Assembly: GCF_035599575.1 (NCBI RefSeq)
Contig: NZ_CP141179.1
Location: forward strand, 2,914,001-2,978,000
Origin: Roseovarius sp. Pro17
GTDB taxonomy: Bacteria > Pseudomonadota > Alphaproteobacteria > Rhodobacterales > Rhodobacteraceae
Direction: 5' to 3'
Length of the DNA stretch: 64,000 bases
Every line of letters starts with the position of its first letter. Position 1 is the first letter of the stretch. Below are positions 44,021 through 52,227 of this stretch, piece by piece. Under the pieces are notes generated by a model, which worked only from the letters and a program-made list of their open reading frames with translations, did not search any database and was not told the origin of the DNA. A program made the position numbers and the translations under genes.

Positions 44021-45646
44021 TCATTCAGTGGGAAACAGCTGCTTGCACAGCAGGCTCTTGATGATCTTTTTCGTAGGAGTCATCGGCATTTCGTCTACAA
44101 TGACGACATGCTCGGGGCGGCGCATCTTGGCAATCTTGCGGTCGGCAAGAAAAGCGCTCAGATCCTCGACGCTGATTGAGGTGCCGGGCCGCATGGTCAG
44201 GGCGGCGCAGATTTTCTCGCCCAGAACGTAGTCCGGCATCGGGACCAACGCGACCTGAATGATGTCAGGATGTTCGGAAATCGCCGCCTCTATGTCGGAG
44301 GGGTTGATCTTGACCCCGCCGCGATTGATGACGTCGATGGAACGGCCAGTGATCACGACATTCCCATGATCGTCCCACATCGCCGTATCACCGCAATCGA
44401 ACCAGCCATCATTGGTAAAGGCCTTTTCGTTGGCCGCATCATTTCCGAGGTATCCGGCCATGATGGTAAAGCCATGCAGTTGCAGCGCACCCTCGACACC
44501 CGGCCCGAGCGGGGCGCCATCCGCATCCACGATGCGTACATCGATTCCCGTCACCGGTTTACCGACGGTGCCGTGCCGTTCCTGCGGGCTGGAATCGTAG
44601 TCGGTCTGCGTGACCAGCAGCGACTCGGTCATACCAAAGAGAATGCCGATCTTGCCATTGGGCAGATGATCCTCGAACTCGCGCGCGACCGAGGGGGCGC
44701 AGAGTGCACCGCCAAGGATCACGTGCCGGATCGACGACAGATCGCGCCCCTCCAGCTGATTGTCGCGCAATGTCGCGGCCAGATGGGCCGGGGCGCCATA
44801 GACGATGGTGGGCTTTTGCCGTTCCAGCATGTCCGCAAAGGCCTGCGGCGTGAACTGATCCATCGGCACGATGCTGCTGCCGACCGTGAGAGCATTGTTC
44901 ACACATTCGAGACCGAAAATATGGGTAAAGGGCGGCGCGATCATCGAATGGTCGTCCTGGCGCCCGTCGATCGTCGTTATGTAGGCGCGGGCATCGGCCA
45001 GCAAAGTCTCGCACGCGTGAATGACGGCCTTGGGGGCGCTGGACGTGCCCGAGGTGAAGCATAAGAGCGCCCCGTCACTGGCGCTTGGCGGATCGGCGAT
45101 GTCGTCCAGCGACGCCTTGGCGATCATGTCCGCCATCCGATGAAACTGATCGCCGTCCACGTCGCCCCGCGCAACGATAACATGTTTAAGGTCGGGCAGT
45201 TCATTTCGAAGCTTGTCCATAACGGCAGGCCTGTCACGCCTGTCATCCGCAGGCGCACAAATCGCGGCCTTGGCCCCCGAGAATTCCAGCAGCGAGCGTA
45301 GCTCGTTTTCCTCGTAAGGCATGTGCATGGTCGCCAGAATGCCGCCCATCCGCAGGACACCGAAATAGGCGATGACGAACTCGATGCTGCTGGGCAACTG
45401 GATGGCGACGACATCGCCTTTCTTTAGGCCCAGATCCAGCAGGGCGTTCGCGAATTTGCGCGATACTGTCGAAAGCTCGCCAAAGGTGAAATGCCGTCCG
45501 CTGACCTCGCGCACGAAAACCCGGTCGGGCGTTTTTTCCGCCCAAGCGTCCAGCAGATCGCAAAGCGTATCTTGCTGCCAGACCCCTTGCGTCAGATAGG
45601 CTTCGGCCGTTTCCGCAGGATGCCGTGAAAACTTTGCGCAGACCAT
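44021..45646 (-). CDS. AMP-forming acyl-CoA ligase (ANL superfamily)
   Basis: 541 aa. AMP-binding motif LLCFTSGTSSAPKAVIH near residue 195, GMTESLLVTQ near residue 337, DGWFDCGDTAMWDDHGNVVITGR near residue 405, and C-terminal catalytic Lys in PMTPTKKIIKSLL. It resembles benzoate- or cyclohexanecarboxylate-type ligases more than acetyl-CoA synthetase, but the acyl group is not readable. It follows the LivJ-like binding protein by 109 nt on the same strand and probably activates the imported acid. Confidence 0.9.
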   Translation of the reverse strand: MVCAKFSRHPAETAEAYLTQGVWQQDTLCDLLDAWAEKTPDRVFVREVSGRHFTFGELSTVSRKFANALLDLGLKKGDVVAIQLPSSIEFVIAYFGVLRMGGILATMHMPYEENELRSLLEFSGAKAAICAPADDRRDRPAVMDKLRNELPDLKHVIVARGDVDGDQFHRMADMIAKASLDDIADPPSASDGALLCFTSGTSSAPKAVIHACETLLADARAYITTIDGRQDDHSMIAPPFTHIFGLECVNNALTVGSSIVPMDQFTPQAFADMLERQKPTIVYGAPAHLAATLRDNQLEGRDLSSIRHVILGGALCAPSVAREFEDHLPNGKIGILFGMTESLLVTQTDYDSSPQERHGTVGKPVTGIDVRIVDADGAPLGPGVEGALQLHGFTIMAGYLGNDAANEKAFTNDGWFDCGDTAMWDDHGNVVITGRSIDVINRGGVKINPSDIEAAISEHPDIIQVALVPMPDYVLGEKICAALTMRPGTSISVEDLSAFLADRKIAKMRRPEHVVIVDEMPMTPTKKIIKSLLCKQLFPTE

Positions 45647-45755
45647 TTTTTATTCCCGTCACTCGCACCCAAGGATGCGGCTCACATGAGTGGTTTTCGG
45701 TTGGGTAAGTCCCGCCGGACGCATACGCGATGCAGGTCCGGCGGGCGTAGTTCAC

Positions 45756-46976
45756 TTAGTCGTCCATGAGGACCATGTCGGATGTGCGGATATCGGCGGG
45801 ATAGACGACCTTGATTTCACCCTCCTGAACCTGAATGACCGGCAGATCGCGCGCCGCATTCATACCGTCCTCACGGAAGTTGATCGGACCGAAGAACGTC
45901 TTGATGTCCATCGTCGCCAAGGCTTCGCGCACAGCGTCCCGATCGGTGGTTCCGGCGATCTCCAGCGCCTTGGTCAGCGCAATCAGCGCAGCCGCCGAGG
46001 ACGCCGAGACGTAATCCGCATCTTCGCCGGTCTTTTCCTTATAGGCGGCGTTGAACGCTTCGGGCGTGCCGAACACATCGTCGCCCTCGAAAGGCGCGGA
46101 TGCGTGCCACCATGTCGCGCTGGTCACGCCATCGGCGAGGCTGCCGAGGTTGTCGATGAACTCCTGATAGGCGGGGCCGGTGATCATCGTCACGATTGGC
46201 GCCTTGACGCCCAGATCGGCCATTTGCTGTCGGAACAACACCAGATCCTGCGTGTAGCCTGTCACATAGACCCAATCGGGCTCGGACGACTTGATGCCAG
46301 TGATAGCGGACGAGTGGTCGAGTGATCCGACCGGATAGAGGCTGGTATAGACGACTTCGAGTCCGGCGGCATTCGCCTCGCGCTCCATCACTTCGGCCAT
46401 GATCTTGGGAAAGACGTCATCGCGTCCGACGATCGCAATCGTTTTAACGTCAGGCTTGACCTCTTTGAAGTAGGTAAGCATCGCGCTGACCAATCCCAAG
46501 CTAGGCGACAACGTGCCGAACAGATTGGTGTAACCCTGATCATGGACCGGCTCGGACGATGCCACTGCTACGATGGGCACGCCGTAACGTTCGGCGACGC
46601 CTGCCACGATCTTGGTGTGGCCCGACCCGAACGGCGCGGTCATGAAGTCCACTTTATCGCGGGTAATCAGCGTCTCGGCCAGTTGCTGGGCCCGGTTTCC
46701 GTCGGTCTGATAGTCATAGGTGACAAGCTCGATATCATACTTCTCACCGCCGACATCAATGCCACCGGCCTCGTTGATCTTTTCCAGCCAGAGATTGTAG
46801 GCAGCCTCCTGCTTGTGACCTTCTTCGGCCAGCCCACCGGTCAAGGCCAGCGGCGCTCCGATCTTGATAACCTTGTTTTGCGCCGAGGCGCTTCCTGCCG
46901 AAAATGCGATAGCGACCCCGCCCAATATGCCGAGCAAGCCCCTACGAGATAAGCCTTGAGTGATTAATGAAAACAT
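45756..46976 (-). CDS. Branched-chain amino acid-type ABC transporter substrate-binding protein (LivJ-like)
   Basis: About 406 aa from the ATG at 46976; the frame extends to 47030 into the promoter element. The N-terminus has a twin-arginine SRRGLLG and ASAQ cleavage near residue 34, then VIKIGAPLALTGGLAEEG, the usual HAAT start. Type I periplasmic fold. There is no permease or ATPase beside it; the orphan importer at 21068-24348 lacks a binding protein and shares the same promoter element, so they likely work together across 21 kb. Ligand unknown; family members bind aromatic acids and amides as well as amino acids. Confidence 0.9.
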   Translation of the reverse strand: MFSLITQGLSRRGLLGILGGVAIAFSAGSASAQNKVIKIGAPLALTGGLAEEGHKQEAAYNLWLEKINEAGGIDVGGEKYDIELVTYDYQTDGNRAQQLAETLITRDKVDFMTAPFGSGHTKIVAGVAERYGVPIVAVASSEPVHDQGYTNLFGTLSPSLGLVSAMLTYFKEVKPDVKTIAIVGRDDVFPKIMAEVMEREANAAGLEVVYTSLYPVGSLDHSSAITGIKSSEPDWVYVTGYTQDLVLFRQQMADLGVKAPIVTMITGPAYQEFIDNLGSLADGVTSATWWHASAPFEGDDVFGTPEAFNAAYKEKTGEDADYVSASSAAALIALTKALEIAGTTDRDAVREALATMDIKTFFGPINFREDGMNAARDLPVIQVQEGEIKVVYPADIRTSDMVLMDD

Positions 46977-47026
46977 TTTTTCCCTCCCTTTTTTGTGCTC
47001 GCATTCTTGAGCAAAAGGGAGATTTG

Positions 47027-47046
47027 TCAATATCTATTTGTCATAC
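47027..47046 (+). promoter_or_regulatory. Putative GntR operator, copy 6 (upstream of LivJ-like gene)
   Basis: It reads TCAATAT-CTATTT-GTCATAC: left arm 6 of 7, right arm 3 of 7. The 10-mer ATCTATTTGT is repeated 29 bp downstream (47032-47041 and 47061-47070), giving a possible second weak site. A minus-strand TTGACA (complement of 47025-47030) overlaps the left arm and faces the LivJ-like gene, 50 bp from its start codon. Confidence 0.58.
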
Positions 47047-47062
47047 CCTTTGATATGGGCAT

Positions 47063-47359
47063 CTATTTGTGTAGGCCGACGAGTGCCCGTCCCCAAAGAT
47101 TGAACCACCCCAGAGACAACCCGATACAGCCGAGATCTACTGTGTTCCGGTCGCTGATTTTCAGCACGACGGGAAGCGAAGATACCGGCGTCGCAAGCGC
47201 CGTCATCTTCATTAATTCAGGCACCCAGGCGGCGGCATCAATCGTCGCGCGGACATCTGCAGGCGCTTTTGCGCCGAGTGGGTGCAAGGCCGCCACCACT
47301 GTATTGAAAGGGCGCGCCAGCAGGCCCATATCATAGGTATGACCAAGTTCAGCTTCCAT
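47063..47359 (-). CDS. Hypothetical small protein (98 aa)
   Basis: I do not recognise it. It is an uninterrupted frame with a plausible weak ribosome site (AGGA seven bases before the ATG) and protein-like composition, for example ARPFNTVVAALHPLGAKAPADVRATIDAAAWVPEL. There is no signal peptide or clear membrane segment. It ends inside the repeated operator region of copy 6 and could be a real gene co-oriented with the LivJ-like gene or a chance frame. Confidence 0.4.
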   Translation of the reverse strand: MEAELGHTYDMGLLARPFNTVVAALHPLGAKAPADVRATIDAAAWVPELMKMTALATPVSSLPVVLKISDRNTVDLGCIGLSLGWFNLWGRALVGLHK

Positions 47360-47587
47360 AGGAGGTTCCTGCTTTTTGCGGGAAACCTACTGAACCGCCA
47401 GTAACCCCGGGCGGAGCGGACATACGTCTGCTTATGCCTCGGGGGTTTCCTGATCTCTCAATGATCACAAGAAAATAGACGGAGGCATCGCTGCTGACGA
47501 AGACGTATGCCCGCATACGCAGTCGGTTTGCGGGCAGTTTCAACGCCCCCCGTCATGGCTTTGGTAAGTTTGAAATTGGAGGATGAC
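47360..47587. other. Intergenic segment with inverted repeats
   Basis: It contains an imperfect stem AGGTTCCTGC / GCGGGAAACCT with a TTTTT loop (47363-47389) and a perfect inverted repeat CGTATGC-CC-GCATACG (47504-47519). No clear gene. Roles are unknown; the first could be a hairpin and the second a protein-binding site ahead of the DUF1127 gene. Confidence 0.35.
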
Positions 47588-47908
47588 ATGCACCAAAACC
47601 CCGCATATCAAAATCACGTATTGGTCCCCACCGCCCAGGCGCTCGACGTCACGTCGAAACACGGTAGGTCGATCCGGGAATGGCTGCGCGCAGCGACGCT
47701 GAGATGGCGGCGGCGCAAGATGATCGCAACATTCGAAGCAATGGATGACCGGCTGCTGTGGGACATCGGCATTCACCGCACAGACATCGTGCGCATGGTG
47801 GACAATTTCGATGAGCGAGAGCTGCGCATGAGGCCCTTGGCACTGCCTGCGCCCACCGACCAATCCCGCGACGAACCTTACGGCGAGATGTTTCAAAAGG
47901 CTGCGTGA
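47588..47908 (+). CDS. DUF1127 small basic protein
   Basis: 106 aa from the ATG with GGAGG six bases upstream; an earlier in-frame start at 47507 lacks a ribosome site. The DUF1127 (YjiS-like) block WRRRKMIATFEAMDDRLLWDIGIHRTDIVRMVD lies at residues 54-86. Such arginine-rich proteins are common in alphaproteobacteria, and some affect phosphate, RNA or stress responses. This one carries longer N- and C-terminal extensions than the short 45-aa forms. Standing alone it has no pathway context. Confidence 0.8.
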   Translation: MHQNPAYQNHVLVPTAQALDVTSKHGRSIREWLRAATLRWRRRKMIATFEAMDDRLLWDIGIHRTDIVRMVDNFDERELRMRPLALPAPTDQSRDEPYGEMFQKAA

Positions 47909-48007
47909 GGGCCACCCTTACATACCTGTCCGCGCCAATGCTTTGCTGGGTGCGGACAGACCTAAAAGCGAAATGGGGATATCCCCTGATCAGAAGGAGT
48001 CAGACAG

Positions 48008-48289
48008 ATGATGATTTGCGACGCCGACTTCCAAGACCTGCTTCCCGATCTTTTCCCGCCAGACACTGACGGCACCACGCTCAAAGACGCCAGCAAGACT
48101 TGTCTGGCGCAAGGGGACGACGACGGGGGGCGGGCACATGACGCTATTCCAGCGAGCCAAGCAGCGATCGCCCGGACCGGTTACAGAATGCCAGATCAGA
48201 TGCGCGCCGGTCCCGCATTGGCGATGATGCCTGCATACAGCATGGCATGGGCCATGATGTCAGCCTTTGATAACACGCCACGGGCCTGA
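48008..48289 (+). CDS. Hypothetical small protein (93 aa)
   Basis: Unrecognised. A good ribosome site (AGAAGGAG) precedes tandem ATGs. The N-terminal half is acidic (DADFQDLLPDLFPPDTDGTTLKD). The C-terminal part is Met/Ala-rich (GPALAMMPAYSMAWAMMSAF) and may be a short amphipathic or membrane-associated helix. It follows the DUF1127 gene by 99 nt and may be co-transcribed. Confidence 0.5.
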   Translation: MMICDADFQDLLPDLFPPDTDGTTLKDASKTCLAQGDDDGGRAHDAIPASQAAIARTGYRMPDQMRAGPALAMMPAYSMAWAMMSAFDNTPRA

Positions 48290-48395
48290 CAAAGTAAGAG
48301 CGTTTTGGCGCGGCTCACTGCGGGGTCTGAACCATCGAGATCCCGCAAAAGCGCTGATCGCAAGGCGCGCGACACGATTCGAAATGCAGGGTCGC

Positions 48396-49739
48396 TCAGA
48401 GGCTGAGGACCAGCGTTGCAATCGAAAAGTAGACCAAGACCCCGACCCCATCCGCGATCGTCGTCACCAGCGGCCCACTGGCCGTTGCAGGATCAAGCCG
48501 CAGACGGCTGAGCAGGAAAGGCAGGGACATGCCCACAAGGCTGCCCACGATCACCACCAGAAACATCGTCAGCCCAACGACCAGCGCAACATCTGGCCCC
48601 GCGCGCATCGCCCCCAAAGGCAAGACCAGGAATGCCATCGTCGCCCCCAATGCAGCGGCGACGGCACATTCGCGCAGGATCAGATCGCGCCAGTCCTTGA
48701 GCACCACATCGCCCGTCGCCAGCGCCCGCACCATTAACGTGGCGGATTGCGATCCGGCATTGCCGCTGCTGTCGATCAGTAAGGGCAGGAAAAAGACAAG
48801 CGAGACATAGGCCAGAATGGTTTCTTCGAAATAGGCTATGCCAGCACCGGAAAAGAGATTGCCAAAAACCAAGAGCGCCAGCCAGACAATGCGTTTGGAA
48901 TAGAGCACCGCTATCCCGGCCTCGCGCATGTTTTGCGTAAATGGCAGCACGGTCGAGATCCTCTGGAAATCCTCGGTCGTTTCCGCCTGCATGGCATCAG
49001 CCGCGTCGTCATGGGTGACAATGCCCATCAGTCTGCCATCCGCGTCTACCACGGGCAGCGCCAGCAGATCGTAACGCTCGATCATCCGCGCGGCATCCTC
49101 TTGGTCGGTATCCAGCGTGATCGATTTAGGCGCGCGATCCATGAATTCGCCTATCCGCATATCCTCGTCAGCCAGGATCAGTTCATGCAAACGCACCGAT
49201 CCGATCAGACGATCATTCTCATCCAGCACGTAGGAGCGATAAATCGTCTCGGTCTCGGGGGCCGCCTCGCGGAGTGCTGCGATGGCCTCTTGGGCCGTCA
49301 TCTGCGCGCCAAGGGTGGCGAAATCCGATGTCATAATCGCCCCGGCGGTGCCTTCGCCGTAAGAGGCAAGACGGTTGATGTCGTCCCGCTCTTCCACCGC
49401 AAGCCCGCGCATCAGACTTTGTTGCTGCTTGGGCGACAGATGGTTGAACAGATCCGCGCGGTCGTCGGCATCCATTTTCGTGACGATTGCCGCCAGATCC
49501 GCCGGAGACACGATCTGCGCGAGGCCCGACTGAGCAGCCAAGGCCATGTTTTCAAAAACTTTCGCACGCCGCGCCAGTTGCAATGCGGCTAGGTGGCGCG
49601 CGGCCTCGGGTTTCGGGCATTGCTCTAACCAGCCCGCCACATCGACGACATGGGCAGAATCCATGAAGGCGGCGATGACGTCGTCTGGTTCGTTCAACGA
49701 CGGCCAGTTTGTAGAGGGATCTCGATCAGCTGATTTCAT
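48396..49739 (-). CDS. mgtE: Magnesium transporter MgtE
   Basis: 447 aa from the ATG at 49739 (GAGGAA upstream); the frame extends to 49868 without family features. Order of parts: the MgtE N domain with repeated helices (MDADDRADLFNHLSPKQQQSLMRGL), two CBS domains (IGSVRLHELILADEDMRIGEFM; LPVVDADGRLMGIVTHDDAADAMQ), a connecting helix, then five membrane segments with FFLPLLIDSSGNAGSQSATLMVRALATGDV, the Mg2+-pore signature. It is a Mg2+-gated channel in the inner membrane. It is a single gene with its own upstream gap of 156 bp. Confidence 0.95.
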   Translation of the reverse strand: MKSADRDPSTNWPSLNEPDDVIAAFMDSAHVVDVAGWLEQCPKPEAARHLAALQLARRAKVFENMALAAQSGLAQIVSPADLAAIVTKMDADDRADLFNHLSPKQQQSLMRGLAVEERDDINRLASYGEGTAGAIMTSDFATLGAQMTAQEAIAALREAAPETETIYRSYVLDENDRLIGSVRLHELILADEDMRIGEFMDRAPKSITLDTDQEDAARMIERYDLLALPVVDADGRLMGIVTHDDAADAMQAETTEDFQRISTVLPFTQNMREAGIAVLYSKRIVWLALLVFGNLFSGAGIAYFEETILAYVSLVFFLPLLIDSSGNAGSQSATLMVRALATGDVVLKDWRDLILRECAVAAALGATMAFLVLPLGAMRAGPDVALVVGLTMFLVVIVGSLVGMSLPFLLSRLRLDPATASGPLVTTIADGVGVLVYFSIATLVLSL

Positions 49740-49895
49740 TGGGATTTTCCTCAAAGCAGAATTGGCTGGCGTGGATCGCCAATCCATCTGGATCATGGCC
49801 GCGTTCAGCGGATCACCCTTTTGGGCCGAGCGATGCGTGGCACTCGCGCACTTGCCCCCCACCTTCACCGCTTGTTTTGATTGCGGCGTCTGTTC

Positions 49896-50507
49896 TCAGG
49901 ACGCCGCGACCCAATTGGCCATTTCGGGCAACAGGGTGTCGAGCAGGGCCTGGAAGGCTGCGACGATTGCGCCTGGCTCGTCGCTGGCTGCGGCAACCTG
50001 ATTGCGGAACACCCGCGTTTTGAGCACGCGCTGATCGGCGTCGCGCAGCAGTGTCAGGCTGATGTCGATCCTGGCCGATACCGCCTCGCCTGCCACGTCA
50101 ATCTGAAAGGCGTCGACGCGCGTCAACAGAGCCAGATCGGGCACCGGACCGCCTTCGCTGGGGCCGACATAGCCCATCCGCCCTGTTCCTGCGATCGAGC
50201 GGATCAGCAGCGATTGCACCACGGCGGGCAGCTCGTCCGCCCAGCGGGCGTCGGGCAGATAGGTGATTGCCGCCGCGCCCGGCTTGACCATGATGCGGTC
50301 GGTGGCGATGCTGGCGGGCGCATCGGGGCGCGCCACCAGCAGCGTGCGCCCCGAGCGGCGCCCCGAGGTCGATCCAGCCGCCGGCGTCAGATCGTAGGTG
50401 TCCAGCGGCGTGGCTGCCGCGTTGATCGACGAGAGCGCGCTACACCCTCCAAGGCTGGCAGCCGCGCCCAGCATAGCAAAGCGGCGGGTGAGGTTCAGGT
50501 TTTGCAT
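49896..50507 (-). CDS. ABC-type transport auxiliary lipoprotein (PqiC / DUF330-like)
   Basis: 203 aa from the ATG at 50507 (GGAG nine bases upstream). The N-terminus RRFAMLGAAASLGGCSAL has a lipobox (LGG-C), so it is a lipoprotein, probably in the outer membrane. The body fits the ABC_trans_aux family that accompanies MCE lipid transporters, for example PQSLLIRS-like VVQSLLIRSIAGTGRMGYVG. It begins 4 nt after the MlaD-like gene. It should receive phospholipid from the periplasmic MCE channel. Confidence 0.83.
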   Translation of the reverse strand: MQNLNLTRRFAMLGAAASLGGCSALSSINAAATPLDTYDLTPAAGSTSGRRSGRTLLVARPDAPASIATDRIMVKPGAAAITYLPDARWADELPAVVQSLLIRSIAGTGRMGYVGPSEGGPVPDLALLTRVDAFQIDVAGEAVSARIDISLTLLRDADQRVLKTRVFRNQVAAASDEPGAIVAAFQALLDTLLPEMANWVAAS

Positions 50508-50511
50508 GGTG

Positions 50512-52227
50512 TCATCTCCGATATTCAGGCACACGGTCGTCCAAAAGGAAGCGCTTAGGGTCTTGGCCGATGCGGCGCACCAGCCGCTCCAGCGATTGCA
50601 CGAGGGTGCGCGCCTCGGCGCTGAGGCGGCCCAGTTCGTTCAGGCCATTTCCGGTAAAATTGCGGATGCCGGGTGCGGCGTCGCTGACGGTGGTCTGCAC
50701 CTGCGCGACGACCTTGTCGGCGCGGGCGATCAGCGCGCGCAGATCTGTCGTGACCTGAGGCAGATCGTCCGACACCTGCTGCGCCGCGCCGCCGATCCGG
50801 TCGGTCGCCGCGCGGATGTCGGCCAGCAGCGGCCCCAGATCGGTCGATATCGCAGCCTCGGCGCCGTCAAACGCCCGCTCGGCCGAGCCAAGCGCGCTGT
50901 TCGCCGCAACCAGTGATCCATCAATGCCGTCCAGCGTGGTCGAGGCGCGCTGAAACAGCTCGGTCGCGGCGGTCATTGCCGTTCTGGTATCCTCGGCCAA
51001 GGGCGTCAGCTGATCACTGAATCCCGTCATATCATCGGCCGCCCGGCCCACCGCAGCCGAGGCGGTCGAAACGGCCCCGCGGATGTCGCTGACCACAGCG
51101 GGCACGTCATCGTCGATGACCATCTCGATCTTGGCGATGGTGGTTTTGGCGCCTGCCAGCACCTCGCGCGCATCGACCACCATCTGCGTGCCGTCCCCCG
51201 CGACCAGCGTGCTTACGTTGGTCGAAGCCTCGGTCAGGGCGTCGAACGTGCTGCCCGCGCTTGCCAATGTCTGTTCCAGTTCGGTCAGACGCGCGTTCAG
51301 CAGGCGCGCGGTTTCGTCAAACCCGTCCAGCGTGCCGGTCGCGCCCTGCGAGATGTCCCTAACCGCCGCATTCAGAGCATCGGCCGTGTCCGAGATTTGC
51401 GCGACGATGCCCGGCACCTGCTCGCGCATCAGGGTTTCCGCCTCGGCAAAGGCCGCGCCAGCGCTGTCGATGGCGGTGCTGGAATTGCTGATCGCCTCCT
51501 TTGCCGTGTCAAATGCGTCCGTGGCCGAGCTCAACGTGTCGTCGGCATTGCCCAGCGTCGTTTCCGCCGCCGCGCCCAGGGTTTCCAGCCGCTCGCTAAA
51601 GCCCGAGATCTGCGTCGTCGCCTCGGACACGGTTTTCGTGATGCTGGAAAAATCCGTCAGCGCCTGATCGAGTCCGCCTGACGCATCGCTGAGATTGCTC
51701 AGGATATTCTCGACATAGGCCTGGTTTTCCGGCCCTGCGATCTTTTGAAACCGTTGCAGCAGCTTGGTCGCCTCGGCGATCAGATCAGGCGCGTCCTCGA
51801 CCAATTGCTGCACGGTCGAGCGGCGCGAGGGGATGATGGGCGGCGTGTCATCCGGCGATGTCAGCGGCAGCGCATCGCCGCCCCGGCTGCTGAGTGAGAT
51901 GTAAGCCACGCCCGTCACGCCGGATGAGCTGAGCTGCGCCACTGTGTTCTCATTCACAGGCGTCGTCGCGTCCACCTCGATGCCGACATAGACCTTGGAG
52001 GGGTCCGGCTCGTGGATATGCAATTCGATCACACGGCCTACGTCGATGCCATTAAAAACCACATCCCCCGAGGACGCGAGGCCCGACACATCCTCGAACA
52101 GGATGCCGTAATAGGCGTATTGACGGTCCAGCTGAACGCTGGACAGCCACACCGCAAAGCCAAGGCTGCCAATGATCCCCAGCAGGGTAAAGGCCCCGAT
52201 CAGGATAAAGTTCGCGCGGGTTTCCAT
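50512..52227 (-). CDS. MCE-family lipid transport protein with long coiled-coil C-terminus (MlaD-like)
   Basis: 571 aa. A single N-terminal membrane anchor (FILIGAFTLLGIIGSLGFAVWLSS) precedes one MCE domain (residues about 38-125, with GDVVFNGIDVGRVIELHIHEPDPSKVYVGIEV). A 400-residue Ala/Thr/Asp-rich helical tail follows, predicted to be coiled coil. This makes it far longer than E. coli MlaD (183 aa) and closer to Mce or LetB/PqiB-type tunnels. It forms a hexameric periplasmic channel. The ATG at 52227 overlaps the ATPase stop (TGATG); a GTG one codon earlier is possible. Confidence 0.9.
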   Translation of the reverse strand: METRANFILIGAFTLLGIIGSLGFAVWLSSVQLDRQYAYYGILFEDVSGLASSGDVVFNGIDVGRVIELHIHEPDPSKVYVGIEVDATTPVNENTVAQLSSSGVTGVAYISLSSRGGDALPLTSPDDTPPIIPSRRSTVQQLVEDAPDLIAEATKLLQRFQKIAGPENQAYVENILSNLSDASGGLDQALTDFSSITKTVSEATTQISGFSERLETLGAAAETTLGNADDTLSSATDAFDTAKEAISNSSTAIDSAGAAFAEAETLMREQVPGIVAQISDTADALNAAVRDISQGATGTLDGFDETARLLNARLTELEQTLASAGSTFDALTEASTNVSTLVAGDGTQMVVDAREVLAGAKTTIAKIEMVIDDDVPAVVSDIRGAVSTASAAVGRAADDMTGFSDQLTPLAEDTRTAMTAATELFQRASTTLDGIDGSLVAANSALGSAERAFDGAEAAISTDLGPLLADIRAATDRIGGAAQQVSDDLPQVTTDLRALIARADKVVAQVQTTVSDAAPGIRNFTGNGLNELGRLSAEARTLVQSLERLVRRIGQDPKRFLLDDRVPEYRR

